Below are positions 8,207-16,127 of a stretch of DNA of 64,000 nucleotides, piece after piece; within the stretch, counting starts at the first letter, position 1, and every line of letters begins with the position of its first letter. Source of the stretch: Burkholderiales bacterium. GTDB taxonomy: Bacteria; Pseudomonadota; Gammaproteobacteria; Burkholderiales; Burkholderiaceae_C. The DNA is taken from the NCBI GenBank assembly GCA_017307865.1, contig JAFKGE010000022.1, positions 1-64,000 on the forward strand. The letters are read 5' to 3'. The notes under the pieces were generated by a model. The model made no database searches, was not told the origin of the DNA, and saw only the letters and a list, made by a program, of their open reading frames with translations. The position numbers and the translations under genes are program-made.

Positions 8207-9451
8207 TCAGATGCGCTTGAACACCAGGCTTCCGTTGGTGCCGCCGAAGCCGAAGTTATTTTTCAGCGCCACGTCGATCTTCATGTCCCGCGCCGTGTTG
8301 GCGCAGTAGTCCAGGTCGCATTCGGGGTCCTGGTTGAAGATGTTGATGGTGGGCGGGCTCTTCTGGTGGTGGATGGCCAGCACGGTGAACACGCTCTCGA
8401 TGCCGCCGGCGCCGCCCAGCAGGTGGCCGGTCATCGACTTGGTGGAGTTGACCACCACGCCGCGCGCCGCGTCGCCCAGCGCCGCCTTGATGGCGTTGGT
8501 TTCGTTCACGTCGCCCAGCGGGGTGCTGGTGCCGTGGGCGTTGAGGTAGTGCACCTGGTCGGCGTTGATGCCGGCATCGCGCAGGGCGTTGACCATGGAG
8601 CGGCGCGGGCCATCCACGTCGGGCGCGGTCATGTGAAAGGCGTCGCCGCTCATGCCGAAACCCAGCAGCTCGGCGTAGATGCGCGCGCCGCGGGCCTTGG
8701 CGTGCTCGTATTCCTCCAGCACCACCACGCCGGCGCCCTCGCCCAGCACGAAGCCGTCGCGGTCCTTGTCCCAGGGGCGCGAAGCGGTCCTGGGGTCGTC
8801 GTTGCGCGTGGACAGCGCGCGCGCCGCCGCGAAGCCGCCCACGCCCAGCGGCGAGACGGTGGATTCGGCACCGCCGGCCACCATGGCGTCGGCGTCGCCG
8901 TGCTGGATCATGCGCGCCGACACGCCGATGGCGTGCAGGCCCGTGGTGCAGGCGGTCACGGTGGCGATGTTGGGGCCCTTGAAGCCGAAGCGGATCGACG
9001 CGTGGCCCGAGATCATGTTGATGATCGAGGCCGGCACGAAGAAGGGCGAGATGCGGCGCGGCCCGCGCGCGGCATATTCGCCCGCCGTGGCTTCGATCAG
9101 CGGCAGGCCGCCGATGCCCGAGCCGATGTTGCAGCCGATGCGCTGCGCCAGCTCGGGGTCGAGCGCCTCACCCGTGGGCAGGCCCGAATCGGCCACGGCC
9201 TGCGCCGCGGCGGCCAGGCCCAGGTGGATGAAGCGGTCCATGTGCCGGGCTTCCTTCTCGGGGATGTAGTCCCCGACCTTGAAGCCCTTGACCTCGCCCG
9301 CGAAACGGCAGGAAAACGCCGCCGCGTCGAACTGCGTGATCGCGTCGATGCCCGAACGCCCGGCCAGCAGACTGTCCCAGGATTCGGCCACCGTGTTGCC
9401 CACGGGGCTGACGCAACCCAATCCGGTGACGACGACTCGGCGCCGGCTCAT
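8207..9451 (-). CDS. fabF: Beta-ketoacyl-ACP synthase II
   Basis: KAS II (414 aa), which condenses acyl-ACP with malonyl-ACP during fatty-acid elongation. The thiolase-fold Cys-His-His triad is visible: C168 in VTACTTG, H306 in NAHGTSTP and H343 in [11 protein letters not shown]. The C-terminus [16 protein letters not shown] is the usual KAS II ending. The start [12 protein letters not shown] is standard for the family. It lies 6 nt after the acpP stop and belongs to the plsX-fabH-fabD-fabG-acpP-fabF cluster. Confidence 0.98.
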   Translation of the reverse strand: MSRRRVVVTGLGCVSPVGNTVAESWDSLLAGRSGIDAITQFDAAAFSCRFAGEVKGFKVGDYIPEKEARHMDRFIHLGLAAAAQAVADSGLPTGEALDPELAQRIGCNIGSGIGGLPLIEATAGEYAARGPRRISPFFVPASIINMISGHASIRFGFKGPNIATVTACTTGLHAIGVSARMIQHGDADAMVAGGAESTVSPLGVGGFAAARALSTRNDDPRTASRPWDKDRDGFVLGEGAGVVVLEEYEHAKARGARIYAELLGFGMSGDAFHMTAPDVDGPRRSMVNALRDAGINADQVHYLNAHGTSTPLGDVNETNAIKAALGDAARGVVVNSTKSMTGHLLGGAGGIESVFTVLAIHHQKSPPTINIFNQDPECDLDYCANTARDMKIDVALKNNFGFGGTNGSLVFKRI

Positions 9452-9457
9452 GGGCGA

Positions 9458-9757
<300 letters not shown>

Positions 9758-9797
9758 TTATACCGGATGAAGAAAAGGGGGCGGCCTGCCTGGACGT

Positions 9798-10550
9798 TCA
9801 GGCCATGTACATGCCGCCGTTGACGTGCAGCTCCTGCCCCGTCACGTAACCGGCCTCGGGCGCGGCCAGGTAGGCCACGGCGTGCGCGATGTCGGCCGGC
9901 TGGCCCAGGTGGCCCAGCGGGATGGTGGCCGTCAGCGCCGCCTTCTGCTCGTCGGACAGCGCCGCCGTCATGTCGGTGGCGATGAAGCCCGGCGCCACGC
10001 AGTTGACGGTGATGCCGCGGCTGCCCAGCTCGCGCGCCAGCGCGCGCGTCATGCCGGCCACGCCGGCCTTGGCCGCCGCGTAATTGGCCTGGCCGGGGTT
10101 GCCCGAGGCGCCGACCACGCTGGTGATGTTGACGATGCGGCCGTAGCGCTGCTTCATCATCGGGCGCATGACGGCGCGGCTCATGCGGAACACCGCCTTC
10201 AGGTTGGTGTCGATCACCGCGTCCCAGTCCTCGTCCTTCAGGCGCATGGCCAGCATGTCGCGCGTGATGCCGGCGTTGTTGACCAGCACGTGCAGCGCGC
10301 CGTGCTCCTTGACGATGCCGTCGATCAGCGCCTCGGCCGCCGCCAGGTCCCGGACGTCGAGCGCCGCGCCGCGGCAGCCGGCAAAGTCGGCCAGCGCCGT
10401 GCCGATGCGCGCCGCGCCCTCGGGGGTGGTGGCGGTGCCGATCACCTTCAGGCCGCGCCGCGCCAGCTCGTGCGCCACGGCGGCGCCGATGCCGCGCGAG
10501 GCGCCGGTCACCAGGGCCACCTGGCCTGCCATTTGCGTCGTGTCGGACAT
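9798..10550 (-). CDS. fabG: 3-oxoacyl-ACP reductase
   Basis: NADPH-dependent beta-ketoacyl-ACP reductase (250 aa) of the short-chain dehydrogenase family. It shows the Rossmann motif TGASRGIG (residues 15-22), NNAG at about 91-94, and the active site S144, Y157 and K161 (NYAAAKAG). The C-terminus VTGQELHVNGGMYM is typical. It follows fabD by 27 nt in the fatty-acid cluster. Confidence 0.98.
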   Translation of the reverse strand: MSDTTQMAGQVALVTGASRGIGAAVAHELARRGLKVIGTATTPEGAARIGTALADFAGCRGAALDVRDLAAAEALIDGIVKEHGALHVLVNNAGITRDMLAMRLKDEDWDAVIDTNLKAVFRMSRAVMRPMMKQRYGRIVNITSVVGASGNPGQANYAAAKAGVAGMTRALARELGSRGITVNCVAPGFIATDMTAALSDEQKAALTATIPLGHLGQPADIAHAVAYLAAPEAGYVTGQELHVNGGMYMA

Positions 10551-10577
10551 GGATTTGCTCCTGATCTGTTGTGACGT

Positions 10578-11528
10578 TCAGGCCAGCAGGGCCCTGACCT
10601 CGGCGAGGGTGGCGGGGTCGTACAGCGCGGCGGCGTTCAGCTCGGGCGCGATGCGCTTGGCCATGCCGGTCAGCACCTTGCCCGGCCCGCATTCGATGAT
10701 GTGGGTCGCGCCCCGCGCCTGCAAGGCCTGCACGCATTCCACCCAGCGCACCGGGCCCGCGGCCTGGCGCACCAGGGCGTCACGGATGCGCGCGGGCTCG
10801 CTTTCGACCGCCACGTCCACGTTGTTGAGCACGGGAATGCGCGGCGCGGCCAGCTCGATGTCGGCCAGCGCGGTCTTCAGGCGCTCGGCGGCCGGCTTCA
10901 TCAGGCTGGAGTGGAACGGCGCCGACACCGGCAGCGGCAGCGCGCGCTTGGCGCCCAGGCCCTTGAGCACCTCGCAGGCCTTGTCCACCGCGGCCTTGCT
11001 GCCGGCAATCACCGTCTGCACCGGGTCGTTGAAGTTGACGGCCTCGACCACTTCAGTGCCGTTTTGGCCCATGGCGGCCGTCACATCGGCGCAGCCAGCT
11101 ATCACTTTTTGAGCATCGAGCCCCAGGATGGCGGCCATGGCGCCGGCGCCCACCGGCACCGCCTGCTGCATGGCGGCGGCGCGCAGGCGCACCAGGGGCA
11201 CGGCCTGCGCCAGGCTCAGCACCTCGGCCGCCACCAGGGCCGAATACTCGCCCAGCGAATGGCCGGCCACCGCCGCCGGCAGCGCCCCGCCCTCGGCGCG
11301 CCAGGCGCGCCAGCAGGCCACGCCGGCCACCAGCATCACCGGCTGGGTGTTGGTGGTGAGCGCCAGCGCCTCCTTGGGCCCTTGGGCGATCAACGCGCCG
11401 ATGTCCTCGCCCAGCGCGTCGGAGGCTTCGGCCAAGGTCTGGCGCACGGCCGGGTGGTCGCCCCAGGCGTCCAGCATGCCCACGGACTGCGAGCCCTGGC
11501 CGGGGAAGACAAAAGCAAAGAAAGTCAT
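10578..11528 (-). CDS. fabD: Malonyl-CoA:ACP transacylase
   Basis: Transfers malonyl groups from CoA to ACP (316 aa). The start is ATG at 11528 (MTFFAFVFPGQGSQS). The nucleophile S91 is in GHSLGEYSAL and the catalytic H206 in SAPFHSSLM. Residues around 139-160 (KVIAGCADVTAAMGQNGTE) are encoded by DNA resembling the F1 repeat (ATAGCTG, GCGC, GGCCAAAA, TGAAG in the right order). That points to a repeat domesticated within the coding frame, although FabD length is close to normal. The gap to fabH holds another, clearer F1 copy. Confidence 0.96.
   Translation of the reverse strand: MTFFAFVFPGQGSQSVGMLDAWGDHPAVRQTLAEASDALGEDIGALIAQGPKEALALTTNTQPVMLVAGVACWRAWRAEGGALPAAVAGHSLGEYSALVAAEVLSLAQAVPLVRLRAAAMQQAVPVGAGAMAAILGLDAQKVIAGCADVTAAMGQNGTEVVEAVNFNDPVQTVIAGSKAAVDKACEVLKGLGAKRALPLPVSAPFHSSLMKPAAERLKTALADIELAAPRIPVLNNVDVAVESEPARIRDALVRQAAGPVRWVECVQALQARGATHIIECGPGKVLTGMAKRIAPELNAAALYDPATLAEVRALLA
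11051..11110 (-). repeat. F1 repeat-like segment inside fabD (tentative)
   Basis: On the minus strand it reads AAAAAGTGATAGCTGGCTGC, then GGCCAAAACGGCACTGAAG at the end, the same block order as intergenic F1 copies. It lies in frame within fabD. The match is weaker than elsewhere and could be partly chance, because the FabD protein is only slightly longer than usual. Confidence 0.4.
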
Positions 11529-11540
11529 GGCCTCGGATAC

Positions 11541-11601
11541 GAAATAGGAGTCAAATTGGCCTGTAGCCCGCGTCAACCAAGCGCGAGCAGCTACATTTTC
11601 A
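11541..11601 (-). repeat. F1 dispersed repeat between fabH and fabD
   Basis: The minus strand reads AAAATGTAGCTGCTCGCGCT, then GGCTACAGGCCAATTTGACTC, the full block order of F1. The fabH stop codon (TAG) is the TAG of the repeat's TAGCTGC core, so the element sets the last codons of fabH (LLKM-stop). Confidence 0.8.
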
Positions 11602-12571
11602 AGAGTACGGCACCCCAGGTGAAGCCGCCGCCCACGCCTTCCAGCAGCACCGTCTGGCCCGGCTTGACCTGGCCGACGCGTACGCCGTGGTCCAGCGCCA
11701 GCGGGATGGAAGCGGCCGAGGTGTTGCCATGCTCGTGCACCGTCACCACCACCTTCTCGGGCGGCAGATGCAGCTTGCGGGCGGTGCCCAGCATGATGCG
11801 GATGTTGGCCTGGTGCGGAATCAGCCAGTCGATGTCGCCGGCCTGCATGCGGGCCTTGTCCAGCACCGCGCGCGCCGCCTTGTCCAGCACGCCCACGGCC
11901 AGCTTGAACACCGCCTGGCCGTCCATCTTGAGCAGCGGATCGCCCAGCACCTGCCCGCCCGCCACATGGCCCGGCACGCACAGGATGTCGACGTACTTGC
12001 CGTCGGCGTGCAGGTCGGTGGCCAGGATGCCGGGCGTGTCGCTGGCCTCCAGCACCACGGCGCCGGCGCCGTCGCCGAACAACACGCAGGTGCCGCGGTC
12101 ATCGAAGTCGAGCAGGCGCGAGAACACCTCGGAGCCGATCACCAGTGCCCGCGTGGCGGTGCCATTGGCGATCATGGCGTCGGCCACCGTCAGCGCGTAG
12201 ATGAAGCCGCTGCACACCGCCTGCACGTCGAACACCGGGCAGCCGGCGATGCCCAGCTTGTGCTGCACGATGGCGGCGGTGGACGGAAACACCATGTCGG
12301 GCGTGGACGTGGCGACGATGATGAGGTCGATGTCGGACGCCTGGCGGCCCGCCGCCTGCAGCGCCGCCTGCGCGGCCGGCACGGCCAGGTCGCTGGCGCC
12401 CTGGTCGGCCGCCGCGAAGTGACGGGCGCGAATGCCGGTACGTTCGACGATCCATTCATCGGAGGTTTCGACGCCACGCTGGGCCAGCTGGGCCACCAGA
12501 TCGTCGTTGGTCACGCGGCGCGCGGGCAGGTGGCTGCCGGTGCCCGTGATGCGGGAAAAGCGTCGCGTCAT
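11591..12571 (-). CDS. fabH: Beta-ketoacyl-ACP synthase III
   Basis: KAS III (326 aa) starts fatty-acid synthesis by condensing acetyl-CoA with malonyl-ACP. The catalytic triad is C120 (VQAVCSGF), H253 (IPHQANIR) and N283 (HGNTSAAS). The N-terminus [20 protein letters not shown] is canonical. The stop codon and final two codons come from an F1 repeat that also fills the gap to fabD. It lies 21 nt after the plsX stop. Confidence 0.97.
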   Translation of the reverse strand: MTRRFSRITGTGSHLPARRVTNDDLVAQLAQRGVETSDEWIVERTGIRARHFAAADQGASDLAVPAAQAALQAAGRQASDIDLIIVATSTPDMVFPSTAAIVQHKLGIAGCPVFDVQAVCSGFIYALTVADAMIANGTATRALVIGSEVFSRLLDFDDRGTCVLFGDGAGAVVLEASDTPGILATDLHADGKYVDILCVPGHVAGGQVLGDPLLKMDGQAVFKLAVGVLDKAARAVLDKARMQAGDIDWLIPHQANIRIMLGTARKLHLPPEKVVVTVHEHGNTSAASIPLALDHGVRVGQVKPGQTVLLEGVGGGFTWGAVLLKM

Positions 12572-12592
12572 CGGTGGTGCTTGAAATCTTGA

Positions 12593-13624
12593 TCAGACCC
12601 CGGCGCCAGCGGCCCGGGGGTGCAGCAGGGGCAAGGCATGGGCGATGCGGCCCTGCACGCGCTCCAGCAACTGGTTGCGCGCCGCATCATACGCGCGGGC
12701 CATGGCCTGCTCGAAGGCCAGCGCGTCGGCCGAACCGTGGCTCTTGAACACCAGCCCGCGCAGGCCCAGCAGGGCCGCGCCGTTGTAGCGCCGGTGGTCC
12801 ATGCGGCGCTTGAGCGCCGACAGCACGGGGTAGGCCAGCAGGGCCGAGGCCTTGGTCAGCAGGTTGCGCGAGAACTCTTCCTTCATGAAGCCGCCGATCA
12901 TCGTGGCCAGGCCCTCGATGGTCTTGAGCGCCACGTTGCCGACAAAGCCGTCGCACACCACGATGTCGGCCGTGCCCTTGAAGATGTCGTTGCCCTCGAC
13001 GTTGCCGAGGAAATTGAGATCGCCCGTGGCGGCGGCGGCGCGCAGCAGTTCGCCCGCGCGCTTGATCTCGTCGCTGCCCTTGATGGCCTCCGCCCCCACG
13101 TTGAGCAGGCCCACGGTGGGCTGCGGGTCGTTGTTGAGTACCGACACCAGGGCCGAGCCCATGACCGCGAACTGCAGCAGGTGCTCGGCCGTGCAGTCGA
13201 CATTGGCGCCCAGGTCGAGCACGGTGGTGGCGCCGCCCTTGGCGTTGGGAATCTGGGTGGCGATGGCCGGGCGGTCGATGCCGTCCAGCGTCTTGAGCAG
13301 GTAGCGCGCGATGGCCATCAGCGCGCCGGTGTTGCCGGCCGACACCGCCACCTGCGCCGCGCCGTCCTTGACCTGCTGGATCGCCACGCGGGTGGACGAG
13401 TCCTTCTTCTTGCGCAGCGCCACCTCGATGGCATCGTCCATGCCCACCACCTCGCTGGCGGCGACCACGCTGGCGCGCTCGTGACGAAAGGCGCCAAGGG
13501 CTTCGGGCTGGCCCACCAGCAGCACGCGGGCGTCGGCATGGCGATCGAGAAACTGGCGGCAGGCTGGCAGGATGACCCGGGGGCCATGGTCACCACCCAT
13601 GCAATCGACAGCCAGAACGATCAT
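12593..13624 (-). CDS. plsX: Phosphate acyltransferase PlsX
   Basis: Converts acyl-ACP to acyl-phosphate for phospholipid synthesis (343 aa). The start is ATG at 13624, giving [21 protein letters not shown], the canonical PlsX N-terminus; in-frame sequence upstream is not family-like. Motifs [17 protein letters not shown] and [20 protein letters not shown] are intact. It is followed by fabH and preceded by rpmF across 160 nt that hold a strong hairpin. Confidence 0.97.
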   Translation of the reverse strand: MIVLAVDCMGGDHGPRVILPACRQFLDRHADARVLLVGQPEALGAFRHERASVVAASEVVGMDDAIEVALRKKKDSSTRVAIQQVKDGAAQVAVSAGNTGALMAIARYLLKTLDGIDRPAIATQIPNAKGGATTVLDLGANVDCTAEHLLQFAVMGSALVSVLNNDPQPTVGLLNVGAEAIKGSDEIKRAGELLRAAAATGDLNFLGNVEGNDIFKGTADIVVCDGFVGNVALKTIEGLATMIGGFMKEEFSRNLLTKASALLAYPVLSALKRRMDHRRYNGAALLGLRGLVFKSHGSADALAFEQAMARAYDAARNQLLERVQGRIAHALPLLHPRAAGAGV

Positions 13625-13693
13625 GCAAGCTCCCGCGAATGCCGGCGCCGGCACCCGCTGATTCGGTCAGGAAAAACGCGCTGCAAACGACAC

Positions 13694-13727
13694 AGGCCCG
13701 AGGCTACGACGGCGTAGCACCGGGCCT
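13694..13727 (-). other. Long imperfect hairpin between rpmF and plsX
   Basis: A 15-bp stem with two mismatches (AGGCCCG..GCTACG against CGTAGC..CGGGCCT) and a 4-nt loop. On the minus strand no T run follows immediately; GTTTTTCC appears about 20 nt on. It could be a weak terminator, an RNA-processing site or a stabilising stem in the rpmF-plsX transcript. Confidence 0.45.
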
Positions 13728-13784
13728 GGAAAGTATAGAGGGGCCGAACCACCGACCCGCGGGGCCGGCGGCCCGATCAGCCGA

Positions 13785-13967
13785 TCAGGCTTCGGCCTTG
13801 GGCTTGATCACCTGGCGGCCACGGTAGTAGCCGTTGGGGCTGATGTGGTGGCGCAGGTGCGTCTCGCCCGTGGTGGGCTCCAGCGCGATGCCGGGCACGG
13901 CCAGCGCGTTGTGCGAACGGTGCATGCCGCGCTTGGACGGCGACTTCTTGTTTTGCTGAACAGCCAT
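13785..13967 (-). CDS. rpmF: 50S ribosomal protein L32
   Basis: Ribosomal protein L32 (60 aa), starting [20 protein letters not shown], with the conserved [13 protein letters not shown] near the end. It heads the plsX-fab cluster. The yceD (DUF177) gene that normally lies just upstream of rpmF is absent here. In its place, 168 nt upstream, is a gene for an unrelated membrane-anchored protein, and the gap carries a good sigma-70 promoter. Confidence 0.98.
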   Translation of the reverse strand: MAVQQNKKSPSKRGMHRSHNALAVPGIALEPTTGETHLRHHISPNGYYRGRQVIKPKAEA

Positions 13968-14099
13968 GATGGCTCCTTCTTCGTTGGCGGGATCCGCGCA
14001 CGCAAGTCATGTCGACCCGCCGCCCGAAGACCCATGAATGGTTGAATTCGTCGCGCCCCGCTGCAGCCCAGCCAGCCAGCATGGCGCGAAAAGCCTTTG

Positions 14100-14128
14100 A
14101 TTATAGTGCGAAATTCAGAGCAGGCCAA
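14100..14128 (-). promoter_or_regulatory. Sigma-70 promoter for rpmF-plsX-fab
   Basis: On the minus strand, -35 TTGGCC (14128-14123), exactly 17 nt, then a perfect -10 TATAAT (14105-14100). The predicted start is near 14093, about 125 nt before the rpmF start codon. Confidence 0.65.
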
Positions 14129-14134
14129 GGCCCG

Positions 14135-16000
14135 TCACCGCAGCAGCGCCTGCGTGGCGGCATAGAGGCGATCCGAGCCGAAACGCGGGTTGTGCGGGTC
14201 GAACGCGAACGGGTTGGCCGGCGCCTCGCCGGGCGCGACGGGGTGCAGAAAGAAGGACAGCGTGCGCGCGCCGTGGCGGCGGTGGTCCTCGAACACGGCG
14301 CCCAGCTCGGCCGCGCTCAAGGCCCGCAGGGGGTGGAACTCGGTCACGCTGTAGCCCGGCTGGCGCGAGCGGGCCAGCCAGTCGAAGAAGCTGGCGTCGT
14401 CGGTGGCCTCGCCGTACAGGTTGATGCCCAGTTGCACCTGGCCGAAGGGCAGCAGCGACTGGCCGGCGGCAAATCGGCTGGCGTCCCAGCCGGCCTTTTC
14501 GGCCGGGTAGATCTGCTGCGTGCGCCGCGGCACGTCGGCCAGGCAGGTGGCGGCCAGCAGGCGGTCGAAGTGCTCCAGGTAGCGCACCACCTGCCGGGCG
14601 CGAAAGTCGTCCCACAGCGGCACCAACGGGTTGTAGAACAGCGCGCGCTCGTCGGCCGGCGCGTCGATCCAGAACGCCACCCTTGCGCCGGCCGGGCGCA
14701 TCGGCGGCAGGTCCAGGCGCATGGGCAAGGCCACGGGCGGGCGCTGCTCGCGCTCCATGACGTTGATGTGGCGCGTGCCCAGCTGCTGCAGGCCGCCGCC
14801 CGCGCCTTCCAGTGCCACGTCCAGCCGGTGACGGCCCGGCGGCAAATCGGCAAAGCGCAGGTCGTAGCGCCAGCCCAGGCGCGAGGTGCCCAGCTCGGGC
14901 CGCGCCTGCGCCACGTCCTGCCGCTCGAAGCGCGCCGGCACGCGGCCGACCCACTGGCCGTCCAGGTAGATGCGCACCCAGGACGAGCGCCCCACCGGCT
15001 GCGCGCCGTCGTGCACCCAGCCGCTCACGGCCACGCGGCCGGCGGCGGCATCGTCGATGTGCTGCCAGAAGTTGTCCAGCCGCTGGCGGCGGATGTCGCG
15101 CGACGGCGGCTGCACGGCGTCGAAGTCGGCAAACGAGGAACCCAAATAGCGGTTGAGCGCCGCCACGGTGCCGAAGCGCTGGCGCAGCGCGGCGGCAAAA
15201 CCGGCGCGCGAGGTGGGCGAATAGTCGGTGACGACGTAGGGCTGGTCGGTGCCCATGCCGGTCTCGAAGGCGGGATACAGCTGGTGCGTCTCGCCCAGCA
15301 GGTTGATGCCCGCCAGGCGCGCTCGCGTGGCCGCGGGCAAGCGGCACAGCGCGCCGCTGACGGCACGCATGGCCTCGTCGCGCCGCTGGGTGATGCCGTT
15401 GTCCAGCCGCGCCACGCTCCAGGGGTACATGGGCTGGCCCATGTAGCGGTCCACCGGCAGCGGGCCCCGCGGGGTCTGCGCCAGGTTGGCCGGGTCGCTG
15501 GCCAGCACCGGCTCGATCGGCGCGCCCTCCGAGAAGTGCGACGAAAACAGATACAGCACCACCGGCCGGTCGACACCCTGCACCGTGCGCGCCACGCGCT
15601 GCACGGCTTCATCGTCGATGCGCCAGCCGCCCGCCGCCGCCGCGTCGGGGCGAAACAGGTTGAGCAGCGGCACCACCAGGGTGTAGCCGACCAGCAGACG
15701 CCCATCGGGGCTGTGGCGCGGCCCCAGCGCCGACAGGATGGATTCCACCTGCCCGGCCGCCGAGCCCTGGGCGCCGGCGCAGGCGGCCTCGGGCGGCGGC
15801 GCGCCGGGCGCGGGCGCGGGCGCGGGCGCAGTCATGTCCAGGCAGGGGTTCAGCCCGCCGATGGCGGGCGCCAGCAGCAAGGGCCGGCGCTGGCCCTGCC
15901 ACAGCCAGATCGACACGCCGATCAGCAGCGCCAGCACGGCCAGCGCCAGCGCCGCGCACACGGCATCGGGGCCGCGCCCGGCCTGTCGCGCCCCATTCAT
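14135..16000 (-). CDS. Membrane-anchored protein with glycoside-hydrolase-like core, function unknown
   Basis: Not recognised with certainty (621 aa). One N-terminal transmembrane helix (about residues 14-34) is followed by an Ala/Pro linker and a large extracytoplasmic region. Residues about 85-310 look like a clan-A (beta/alpha)8 glycosidase: GINLLGETHQLYP carries a possible acid/base Glu, and FGTVAALNRYLGSSFADFDAVQPP resembles the 'LN..WG..F..' helix of GH42 enzymes. A beta-rich segment (about 320-450, WVRIYLDGQWVGRVPARF) follows, then a second barrel-like half. It occupies the slot upstream of rpmF where yceD is usual. The fold assignment is inference; the substrate is unknown. Confidence 0.55.
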   Translation of the reverse strand: MNGARQAGRGPDAVCAALALAVLALLIGVSIWLWQGQRRPLLLAPAIGGLNPCLDMTAPAPAPAPGAPPPEAACAGAQGSAAGQVESILSALGPRHSPDGRLLVGYTLVVPLLNLFRPDAAAAGGWRIDDEAVQRVARTVQGVDRPVVLYLFSSHFSEGAPIEPVLASDPANLAQTPRGPLPVDRYMGQPMYPWSVARLDNGITQRRDEAMRAVSGALCRLPAATRARLAGINLLGETHQLYPAFETGMGTDQPYVVTDYSPTSRAGFAAALRQRFGTVAALNRYLGSSFADFDAVQPPSRDIRRQRLDNFWQHIDDAAAGRVAVSGWVHDGAQPVGRSSWVRIYLDGQWVGRVPARFERQDVAQARPELGTSRLGWRYDLRFADLPPGRHRLDVALEGAGGGLQQLGTRHINVMEREQRPPVALPMRLDLPPMRPAGARVAFWIDAPADERALFYNPLVPLWDDFRARQVVRYLEHFDRLLAATCLADVPRRTQQIYPAEKAGWDASRFAAGQSLLPFGQVQLGINLYGEATDDASFFDWLARSRQPGYSVTEFHPLRALSAAELGAVFEDHRRHGARTLSFFLHPVAPGEAPANPFAFDPHNPRFGSDRLYAATQALLR

Positions 16001-16060
16001 CGCCTGTCCTGCCTTGATGACATGGGGCGATTGTCGCCGGGCGCCTGGGCAGCTTCGAGA

Positions 16061-16127
16061 AGCTACCGTATCGATAGCTGCCCGCGCTTTGCCATCGGGC
16101 GCTGCAGTCCGATTTGGCTTGCAAATG
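16061..16127 (+). repeat. F1 dispersed repeat downstream of the TonB receptor gene
   Basis: AGCTA-CCGTATCGA-TAGCT inverted repeat, then GCCCGCGCTTTGCCATCGGG, then CAGTCCGATTTGGCTTGCAA. It fills the gap between the receptor stop codon (16128) and the next minus-strand gene and could act as a terminator-like fold. Confidence 0.8.
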
